Shown here: positions 25,171 to 32,700 of the stretch, piece by piece
How positions within the stretch are numbered: the first letter of the stretch is position 1
Layout: the number at the start of each line of letters is the position of its first letter
NCBI GenBank assembly: GCA_934589225.1
Contig: CAKTNS010000031.1
Location: 1-34,708 of the forward strand
Length of the DNA stretch: 34,708 nt
Direction: 5' to 3'
Source of the DNA: an uncultured Oscillospiraceae bacterium
Lineage (GTDB): Bacteria > Bacillota > Clostridia > Oscillospirales > Oscillospiraceae
Translations under genes and position numbers: made by a program
Notes under the pieces: model-generated
Told to the model about the DNA's origin: nothing
Seen by the model: only the letters and a program-made list of their open reading frames with translations
Database searches by the model: none

Positions 25171-26818
25171 GGGCGTTTTCCCGGCAAAGAGTAAGCACAT
25201 CGTCTACCGTTACGGCCATGTGGAAAATATGACGGCTCATGCGGTGGGCGGCAGTTGTGTAAAAGCTGTTGGAGCCGAAGAAGCGGCGGGGTGTGTCAGT
25301 TGTCAGGATTTGCCCATCGAAGAACATGCTGACCACATCGGCGTAACGGGCGCAGAACTCCACATCGTGGGACACCATGACGATGGTGATACCCTGCTTT
25401 TTCAGGTCGGCCAGAATCCCGGCAAAGGTTTCCTTAAAGAAGCTGTCGATGCCTTTGGTAGGCTCGTCCAAAAGGAGCAGTCTGGGATTGGTCAGCAGTA
25501 CTTTTGCCAGCGCTGCCCGCTGCTGTTCACCGCCGGAGAGGTCATAGGGGTGGCTGTCCAAAAGCTCCGTGATCTGGCAGAGCGCCGCAATGCGTTCAAT
25601 GGAGGATTTGTCCCTGGTCATTTCGGAAAGGTCTTCCCGAACGGTCTTCTTCACAAACAGGCTCTTGGGGTCTTGTGGAAGCATGGCCAAGCACCCATGA
25701 AACAGCTCTGAGGACTTGTACTTGTCCACGGGCTTGCCAAATAGCGTGACCTTGCCCCGGTAGGGTCTGCAAACGCCGGAGATAGCTTTCAGCGTCGTGG
25801 ATTTACCCGCACCGTTGCCGCCCAGGATGGCATAGAGGCTTCCTGCGGGTACTTCCGCACTGACGCCTCGCAGAATATCCGGGGAATCCTTTTCATATCG
25901 GAACCAGAGTTCTTTTAGGGTAAGGGCCGGATTTTCAATTTCTTCCGGCAAGGCGGGAGCGGGGATGGCCTTGATGCTCGGCTCCTTTGGAAATTCCTTA
26001 CTCAGCCAACTGCGCCCTTGGCGAACGGTCAGCGGGCTTTCGCCGGTGCCGCCAGCCCCATAGTAGACCCGAACAGGGGTAGGCATGGCGGCAAACATGG
26101 GGTTGGCCTGCTCAAAAAGAAGCTGGCCGACCTTTCCGGGAGTATCGTCGGCTATGACACGGCCTTTTTCCATAACCACTGCCCGGTCCGCATAGGGGAA
26201 AATGTCTTCCAGGCGGTGTTCAGTGATAATGACGGTAGTACCCAGTTCCGTGTTAATTTTTCGGACAGTGTTCAGAAAATCAGAGGCAGCGATAGGGTCT
26301 AACTGGCTTGTTGGCTCGTCCAGGATCAGCACCTCCGGCTGCATGGCCATAATGGATGCCAAGTTTAATAGCTGCTTTTGTCCGCCGGATAGGGTCGCTA
26401 CATCCCGGTGGAACCAGTCCTGAATGCCAAAGTAGCAGGCCATCTCCGCTACCCGGCCCCGCATAGTTTTCTGGTCACAGCCCAGGCTTTCCAGGCCGAA
26501 AGCCAGCTCATGCCAAACCTTATCCGTTACAATCTGGTCGTCCGGGTTTTGCATGACGAAACCGATTTTCTCGGACTGCTCTCGGTCCGACACCTGTTTC
26601 AGCGGAACGCCCCGGAATAAAATCTCGCCGGTACGTTTCCCGTTGGGGGTGAGGACGGTTTTAAGCTGTCGCAAAAGGGTACTCTTTCCGCTTCCCGATT
26701 TGCCGCAAAGCACCAGAAACTCCCCCTGCTCAATAGTCAGGCTGACATTTTCCAACGAATGCCTTCCCTTGGCAGAGGCATAGGAAAATGTCAAATCCTT
26801 GATCTCGAAATGTGCCAC
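25163..26818 (-). CDS. ecfA: Fused ECF transporter ATPase (EcfA-EcfA')
   Basis: The 551-residue protein starts at GTG 26818, with AAAGGAGG 7 nt upstream; this lies inside the end of the first EcfT. It contains two complete ABC domains. Domain 1: GKSGSGKST near 39, VMQNPDDQ Q-loop, LSGGQKQ near 143, LILDEPTSQLDP and switch His in ITEHR. Domain 2: GGNGAGKST near 333, LPQDPKSL, LSGGEQQR near 427, LLLLDEPTKGID and VSHD. Both sites appear active. The fusion replaces the usual EcfA/EcfA' heterodimer and powers toppling of the S component through EcfT. Confidence 0.95.
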   Translation of the reverse strand: MAHFEIKDLTFSYASAKGRHSLENVSLTIEQGEFLVLCGKSGSGKSTLLRQLKTVLTPNGKRTGEILFRGVPLKQVSDREQSEKIGFVMQNPDDQIVTDKVWHELAFGLESLGCDQKTMRGRVAEMACYFGIQDWFHRDVATLSGGQKQLLNLASIMAMQPEVLILDEPTSQLDPIAASDFLNTVRKINTELGTTVIITEHRLEDIFPYADRAVVMEKGRVIADDTPGKVGQLLFEQANPMFAAMPTPVRVYYGAGGTGESPLTVRQGRSWLSKEFPKEPSIKAIPAPALPEEIENPALTLKELWFRYEKDSPDILRGVSAEVPAGSLYAILGGNGAGKSTTLKAISGVCRPYRGKVTLFGKPVDKYKSSELFHGCLAMLPQDPKSLFVKKTVREDLSEMTRDKSSIERIAALCQITELLDSHPYDLSGGEQQRAALAKVLLTNPRLLLLDEPTKGIDSFFKETFAGILADLKKQGITIVMVSHDVEFCARYADVVSMFFDGQILTTDTPRRFFGSNSFYTTAAHRMSRHIFHMAVTVDDVLTLCRENAHE

Positions 26819-27672
26819 TGTATGGCCTCCTTTATGTGTAATACGGTGGGCAATAACAGAAATACGCCATAGGCTGCCAGGCCCAGGCTGTTCCATCCTC
26901 CGATTCGGGCGATAGACAGCTCCGGGGTGAAGGTTGCCGTTTTGTCACCAACGAATACAACCAAACCGAGCAGTACCGAAAAAGCCACCAGAAGCCCCCA
27001 ATCCAGGCTTGTCATGGTGTAGATCATAAAGCTGCTTCGCTTTCCTGTGCCGTAGCCCCGGCTGCGCATGGAGTCTGCCGTGACCACGCTGCCCTCTAAC
27101 GCCCAAGAGGTCAGTGCCCCCAGAATGGACATTCCGTCCTCCAGCTTTTCTTTATTGGTGTCACCCTCCGCTGCCCCTTTTCCGATGGACTTTCTGGCCC
27201 CGGCGATTTGAGTCGCCTTGCGCATGAAATTGGGAATCAGCCGCAGTACCATCACCAGCAGCAGCGACAGGGCGGGAATCACATTTCCAAACAGTGCTGT
27301 AAACTTGTCGCTTGTCAGGACTGCATTGTAGCAGCCAAACCACAGCAGCATTTCCAGAAAAATCCCGCTGATGGCCATGCCGTAGAGCAGGGCCTCCCAG
27401 GTGTAGGGCCTGCCAAAATACCAGAACAGCACTCGCTCTCCATACCGGTTGAACAAAGGGTTGATAAGGGTCAGCACCAGGAAAAGGGGCAGCATAGAAA
27501 GAATGTTCCGAAGCCCTTTTCGCCTGTGGAGCAGCAGATAATAACAGCTTCCGCTGATGATCCCCACCGCAAGATACGCCGGGTGCAGGATGATCACTGC
27601 GGAGCAAATGGCTCCCAGAAAAAAGGCAAAATTCACTGCCGGATGGCGCTTGGAAAAGGCGTCACTACGCAT
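26791..27672 (-). CDS. ecfT: ECF transporter transmembrane component EcfT (first copy)
   Basis: The 293-residue protein starts at ATG 27672, overlapping the DUF4430 stop by 8 bp, and overlaps EcfA by 28 bp. It shows about six membrane spans (for example FAFFLGAICSAVIILHPAYL and LLLVMVLRLIPNFM) and both EcfT coupling motifs: ATQIAGARKSIGKG and TADSMRSRGYGTGKRS. It is the scaffold of the ECF complex. It belongs to the same EcfT subfamily as the second copy downstream (shared HPAVNF start and VLRLIPxF). Confidence 0.92.
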   Translation of the reverse strand: MRSDAFSKRHPAVNFAFFLGAICSAVIILHPAYLAVGIISGSCYYLLLHRRKGLRNILSMLPLFLVLTLINPLFNRYGERVLFWYFGRPYTWEALLYGMAISGIFLEMLLWFGCYNAVLTSDKFTALFGNVIPALSLLLVMVLRLIPNFMRKATQIAGARKSIGKGAAEGDTNKEKLEDGMSILGALTSWALEGSVVTADSMRSRGYGTGKRSSFMIYTMTSLDWGLLVAFSVLLGLVVFVGDKTATFTPELSIARIGGWNSLGLAAYGVFLLLPTVLHIKEAIQWHISRSRI

Positions 27673-28255
27673 TGTCGTCGCCCATCCAGATTTCGCCTAC
27701 ATCCGCACCCAGGCCGTTGCAGGTGTAGCACCAAACAATATCCTGGCCGTTTTGCAGAGTGTAGGAGGAGCAGCCATAGTTGGGAAACCACTCGTCCACC
27801 TTGTACATCCAGCCGGATTCCGGGCCGCAGTCAAACTCATACAGATGGTTGATGCCCTCGATATAATAGCTTTCATACATAGGGGTATAGCTGTATTCAA
27901 TTTGAATACCCGCCGCCTCACAGACTTTGTTCAGCACCTCAAAAACCGTATCGCCTTCGGAGAAGCTGACCTGGGTCTTGGGTAGGATCGTCCCATCCTT
28001 TGGAACAAAGGGGGCCTTTTCTTCATTCAAATTCTTCGTGTTGTCCAAGATGGTATCACACACAATGGTAATGGTGCAGATGTTATCCTCCTGACCGGGT
28101 TCAATCAGGGCATTACCTTGTATCTTTTGAATTTTGTACTGGCTTCCGAGGCCGTCACCGGTGTCTGTTTTCAGTGTAAAAGCGACTGCTACACCGGCAA
28201 TGACGATTGCGGCAATGATCAATACCATGATCAGGTTTGCGGTTTTCTTTTTCAT
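27665..28255 (-). CDS. Membrane-anchored DUF4430 (transcobalamin-C-like) protein
   Basis: The 196-residue protein starts at ATG 28255, with AGAGAGGA upstream, and is the first gene behind a good promoter. It has an N-terminal span (ANLIMVLIIAAIVIAGVAVAFTL) without a lipobox Cys, then an exported domain. Residues ~90-190 match DUF4430: SFSEGDTVFEVLNKVCEAAG, INHLYEFDCGPESGWMYKV, PNYGCSSYTLQNGQDIVWCY. DUF4430 is the bacterial relative of the C-terminal beta domain of intrinsic factor and transcobalamin. Next to ECF genes it is likely an outer-face ligand-presenting protein that passes the vitamin to the S component. Confidence 0.88.
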   Translation of the reverse strand: MKKKTANLIMVLIIAAIVIAGVAVAFTLKTDTGDGLGSQYKIQKIQGNALIEPGQEDNICTITIVCDTILDNTKNLNEEKAPFVPKDGTILPKTQVSFSEGDTVFEVLNKVCEAAGIQIEYSYTPMYESYYIEGINHLYEFDCGPESGWMYKVDEWFPNYGCSSYTLQNGQDIVWCYTCNGLGADVGEIWMGDDNA

Positions 28256-28297
28256 ACAGGTCCTCTCTTTATGTCCAGTGTTGCGTTCATTAAGGAT

Positions 28298-28326
28298 AGT
28301 ATAGTTGATTTTACTTCATGTTCCAA
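28298..28326 (-). promoter_or_regulatory. Sigma70-type promoter of the ECF operon
   Basis: On the - strand, TTGGAA (28321-28326), a 17-bp spacer and TATACT (28298-28303) form a near-consensus promoter, 42 bp upstream of the DUF4430 start at 28255. The leader is too short for a cobalamin riboswitch, so any such control must act elsewhere. Confidence 0.75.
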
Positions 28327-28337
28327 GAGTTTTTGCT

Positions 28338-28436
28338 TTATTTTTCAGGTTCCTCTAAAGTGATGAAGCCGGTCATCCTTCGCTGGGCAATCTCAGAGGG
28401 GGCCTGAGCAGCGTTGGATGATCCGGCTATCTTCAA
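28338..28436 (-). other. In-frame 32-codon extension with a long inverted repeat
   Basis: Immediately after the TGA of the C39/SleB gene the same frame continues open from TTG 28436 to TAA 28338, with a protein-like end (QRRMTGFITLEEPEK). Inside it, 28368-28427 forms a three-step stem: GCCGGTCATCC with GGATGATCCGGC (one bulged A), CGCTG with CAGCG, and CTCAG with CTGAG. No T-tract and no ribosome-binding site are seen. It may be an intercistronic structured RNA, or a former C-terminus cut by the stop codon. Confidence 0.5.
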
Positions 28437-29657
28437 TCAGTTGGTTTCTGCTGCCAGGTATCCTCTTGGGTAACAGAAGATGTGGCCTCCGATGGAACCC
28501 CATTCGCTGTCCGTTGTACGGACTCTGCCATAGAACAGGACATCCTTTGGCAGAACATAGGGACCATACAAAGCTCTGTCGATGGCCTCGTATTGCGCCT
28601 GTCCCGGCTTGGCTTCTTTGATAAGCTTATTGGGGACGAACTGGGATTCATCATTGATCATTGCGGTAATGGAACCGCTGAACAAATCGGATGTCAGCCG
28701 GTTCAAAACGACCTCCGCAATGGCCTGCTGGCCATCCTCGCACTCTCCCCGGGCCTCGACGTAAATCAACTTTGCAAGCAGCTTGGTTTCCGCATCGGTC
28801 AGGGTCAGACCGTCGTATCTTGGCTCCACATAGGGGCGGGCAGGGGGTTCATAGATGAAGGGGTCATCCGGCATTTGGGCGGGGTCAAAGATAAACGCCC
28901 CATCGTAGCCCCAGCAGATTTCATCCGTGCTGAAGCCGTTTTCAAATTCGTATTGAAGCCGCCAGCTCTCCCGGTTCGTAACGGAAGGGTCATAGACCAT
29001 GATTTTTCCTTCTTCATTGATGCCCTTCAGGAGAACGAAATGCTGGCTGTTTGTGAAAAGGGACTTGCCGTTCATCAGCTGAATGACGATTTTTCCCTCC
29101 CACAGTGCTTCTCTGACGAAGTTGTAGTTTTCCGCTTCTGTCATGGGCAGCTTCAATGCGCTTGACATATAGCGAATACGGTCAACATTATTTTCGGCTT
29201 TTGCGCCGAACCAACTCGCCAGTTCATCGGGGTAATACTGGTGACCCGTCAGGTATGTCGCAACCACGGCCATGCAGCAGACGCTGCACCCGTTGTCCTT
29301 GATGGTGCCGGAGCCGTACATGATGTCGCCATACTCGTCCAGCGTGTAATCCGGGAAAAAGCGTTCATCTTCCGGCTCAGCTGGAATTTCCTCTGTTTTC
29401 TCCGGAATCACTTCCTCCGGCTCCGATTCCTGGACTTCTTCTGGTATAGGTTCTGTGGGCAGGTATTCCGTTTCCTCGGGATATTCCTGGGTTTCTTCTG
29501 TTGGTTCCTCTGTGGCCTCGGTGGGTTCTTCCTCCGGGGCCGTTGTTTCTTCTAGCTGTGTCTCCTCCGTTGCCTTCTCGGCCCAGGTCCTCAAAGAAAT
29601 GGGCTGAACAAGCAGAGCTGCCGCCAGCAGTAGGCACAGAATATTTCGTTTGGTCAA
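28437..29657 (-). CDS. Secreted C39-type peptidase + SleB-type cell-wall hydrolase
   Basis: The 406-residue protein starts at TTG 29657. AAGGAG lies 8 nt upstream and the signal peptide begins there (TKRNILCLLLAAALLVQPI), so the upstream extension is rejected. Residues ~30-100 are an acidic Thr/Glu/Pro linker. A C39_2-like papain-fold domain follows, with DNGCSVCCMAVVATYL as candidate catalytic Cys region, SQHFVLLKG as His and MVYDPS as Asp. The C-terminal ~130 residues match Hydrolase_2/SleB: LLAKLIYVEARGECEDGQQAIAEVVLNR, with the catalytic Glu in VEARGE. It is presumably secreted and acts on peptidoglycan. It lies 53 bp after the giant surface protein, so it may help display that protein through the wall. 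Confidence 0.88.
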   Translation of the reverse strand: MTKRNILCLLLAAALLVQPISLRTWAEKATEETQLEETTAPEEEPTEATEEPTEETQEYPEETEYLPTEPIPEEVQESEPEEVIPEKTEEIPAEPEDERFFPDYTLDEYGDIMYGSGTIKDNGCSVCCMAVVATYLTGHQYYPDELASWFGAKAENNVDRIRYMSSALKLPMTEAENYNFVREALWEGKIVIQLMNGKSLFTNSQHFVLLKGINEEGKIMVYDPSVTNRESWRLQYEFENGFSTDEICWGYDGAFIFDPAQMPDDPFIYEPPARPYVEPRYDGLTLTDAETKLLAKLIYVEARGECEDGQQAIAEVVLNRLTSDLFSGSITAMINDESQFVPNKLIKEAKPGQAQYEAIDRALYGPYVLPKDVLFYGRVRTTDSEWGSIGGHIFCYPRGYLAAETN

Positions 29658-29675
29658 ATGCAGCGCTCCTTGCTT

Positions 29676-29701
29676 GCCGGGGACGGTTGCCCGCCCCCGG
29701 C
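29676..29701 (-). promoter_or_regulatory. GC-rich intercistronic stem-loop
   Basis: GCCGGGG and CCCCGGC (29676-29682 and 29695-29701) form a perfect 7-bp stem around a 12-nt loop in the 53-bp gap between the surface-protein gene and the C39/SleB gene. There is no T-tract. It probably tunes transcript stability or the ratio of the two products. Confidence 0.55.
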
Positions 29702-29710
29702 GGTAAAATA

Positions 29711-32700
29711 TCAGTCTTTTTTCTTGTTGAGCTTGGGAACGAGGACGATGCCGATGACCACACCCCAGCCGACACCGCCAAAGATGCAGACCGCAATGAT
29801 CCACCAGGGAGTATTGGCCTGGGCAGGTTCGGTGGCAGCGGGAACGGTGGGTTCCACAGTTACCACATCGCCGCCCATGTCGATGATGTCGGTCATGTCG
29901 TACAGGCTCGTCTTGCCGGAGAGGAAGCGGTAGTAGGCGGTCAGTGCGTAGTACGCCTGCTCGGTGCCCATGCCGTCGATCTCGCCGTCCATGATGTGCT
30001 TGAAGCCGCCGCCCTTTACATAGTACCGCAGCAGTGCGTCAACCACGGAGCTTCCGTTCTTGACGAACCGGGAGTCGGTGTCCCCATCGATGCCCAGAGC
30101 GGACAGAGCGGTGAGAACCTGTGCGGTGGATTCACTGGTGGCAATGTACTTGCCGTCGCCGTAAGTGGTGCTGAATCCGCCGTCATCGTCCTGCATTTCG
30201 GAAAGGCGGGCAATGGCCTTGTCGATGGCCTGCTTCACAGTCGGGTCCTTCTTGTAGTAGGGGGCAAGAGCCGTCAGGGCCATGCCGGTCATATCGGAGT
30301 CGGCACGGTCCCCAGAGATGGCCCAGCCGCCGTCGGAGGTCTGCACACTCAAAATCTCGTCAATGAGGGCCTGTCGTGTGGTGGTTCCACCGTTGGGCAC
30401 GGGGTAGTTGCCGCAGTCCAGTGCCAGCAGTGCCCAGATAGGACCGTTGTTGCCCTGGTACTTGACGAACTCCAGGTCACTGAGGCCAGCCAGCAGGTTG
30501 TAGCCGCCAACGTTGGTCACATCCTTGCCGATAGCCGTCAGGGCCAGGATCATCCGGGAGTTGTCCGTAGATTTGGCCTTGTGGAGCCGTCCGGTGTCGG
30601 GGTCAATGCTTTGCTGCACATACTCCACAGCCTTCTGGTAGTAATCCTCCACGCCGGGGACCGTCCGTCCGGATCGGGCCAGGCCGATGACCATCCATTC
30701 GCCGCCAATAGCGCCGACATTGGGGGTACCAAGCTTCTCCATGTACTCGCCGGTGCTGATGTAAGGCTCGCTGACCTTTCCAAGGGTATCCAGCATTGCG
30801 AACTTGGTCTCCGCCGCAGTCAGGGTCTCGTAGTTGTCAACCAGCAGCTTTTGCAGGTCCGTCAGGGCATCGTAAGCCTTCCGGGCATCGTTGATGTCCT
30901 GCTTGGAATCCTTGGTCACATTCCCGATTTTCTTGATCTTGTCCATGACCTCCTGGGCCTTCTGCTGATCCTCGGCAGTAGCCGTCAGCTTCGCATAGGC
31001 CTTTTCCGCATCGGTCAGCTCTTTCAGCTTCGTGACCAGCCGCTTCTGAGTCGGGGTCAGGTCATTGTAGGCTTTCCGGGCCGCTTCGATGGTGGGGCCG
31101 CTGTCCTTGGTGACGGTGCCAATCTTCTCAATCAGCTTGTCCACAGCCGCCGCCTTGTTCCGGTCAGCGGTGGTGATCATGGAGGTGCCGCCGGTGGTGG
31201 TGCCGGTAGTGCCGCCAGTGGTTGTTCCGCCGGTGGAGCCGCCGCCAGTAGTGGTACCCTTGGGGGGCGTCTTGCCGTAGTTGTCGCCGCCCTCTTCGTA
31301 GGTGTAATCGTCGGTGTAGTGGAGAATGATGGTGTCACCGTTCTTCACATACCAGGCTGCTACGCCCTTTTCAGGATGGGTGCCGTTGACGGTGTACATC
31401 CAGCCGGAGTTCTTGCCGTTGTCGAACTCGCCCAGGCCGTTGACGGCGGAAATGTACACGGTGCCGTACTGGTTATTGTCATCTGCTGTGAAGTTGATGT
31501 TGTGCTTCGCAGCCACCCGTTTCAGCACGTCCCACACAGTTTCGGCGGTGTCCGCCTCCACATTGGTCTCCGTAGCCCAGGCGGTCAGTCCACCCCGGGC
31601 CAGGCCGTGGGGTGCGGAGGTGCTGCCGTGTTTCTTGTCACCCAAGATGGAGACAGAGACGGTGATTTTGCTGGATACAGGTGTCACATGCACGGTGATG
31701 TAGGCCTTCGCTGCGCCGTAGGTCAATATCACAGTCTGTTCTCCGGTCTCGTTCTTGTCGTAGCCGGAAACCTTTACATCATCCAGAGACACGGTGCTAG
31801 TGGTGCCATCATCCCAGCAGGCTGTCAGGGTAATCCCCGTCAGGTCCAGGTTCTCCCCGAAGTTGTACTCGGTCTTGTAGCTGCCGGAGACAGTCAGCTC
31901 GATGCAGGTGGGCTGGCTCTCGCCGCCGATCTTCCGGGCCAGACTCTCCGCATCGGTGCCCAGGGGGTCGTCGTCCCGGTTCAGCCCTTCCTTCCAGGTG
32001 TTCCACTGGACGTCAGGCAGACCCACGGTGGTCTTTCCGGTGTTGAAGGCCACGGTGCCGTCCATCAGCTTGGGGTTCTTGTAGCTGGTATCGATGTACT
32101 TCACATACCCGACGCCCTTGTCCGCCCCGGAATACTTGTTCCCGGCCACGTTGTCGTAGACATTCAGGCTGTTGTAGTAGCCGATGATACCGCCCACATA
32201 CTTGCTGCCGCTGACGGTACCCGTGAAGGTGTTGCCCGTCACGGAATGGGCCACGTTGGCCCGGGTCTGTGCCACATACTGGTCGCCGCCGGTGATGCCG
32301 CCCACGCAGCTGCCGCCGGTGACCGTGCCGTCCACGGTGTTGCCGATCAGGTTCGGCCGCCCGCCATTGGGGGCGCTGTTGTCGTTGCTGTAGCCGCCGC
32401 CAATGATGCCACCGGCATAGGAGCCGCTGCCGCTGACGGTGCCGTGGAAGGAGGAGCTCCGGACGGTACACTTGCCCATGGCGTTGTCCATGGTGCCGAT
32501 CAGGCCGCCGACGTAGTTCTTGCCCTTCACCGTGGCGTAGCTGGTGCAGTTCTCAATGGTGCCGTTGATCTTGTCGGCGAAGGTGCCGATCTTGCTTTCC
32601 GTGCCGGTGTAGCCAATGACCACACCCTCCTCCGCCGTGCAGTTGCGGATGGTCACGGTAAAGTCGGCGGTAGCGCTGGCGTAACTGTTGCCGCCGAACA

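Noticed and set aside
28256..28436. Cobalamin riboswitch upstream of the ECF operon
   Set aside because: No B12-box core or expected multi-stem aptamer is visible, and the promoter leaves a leader of only about 40 nt. The stem at 28368-28427 lies upstream of that promoter and does not match the aptamer. Regulation outside the window is still possible.
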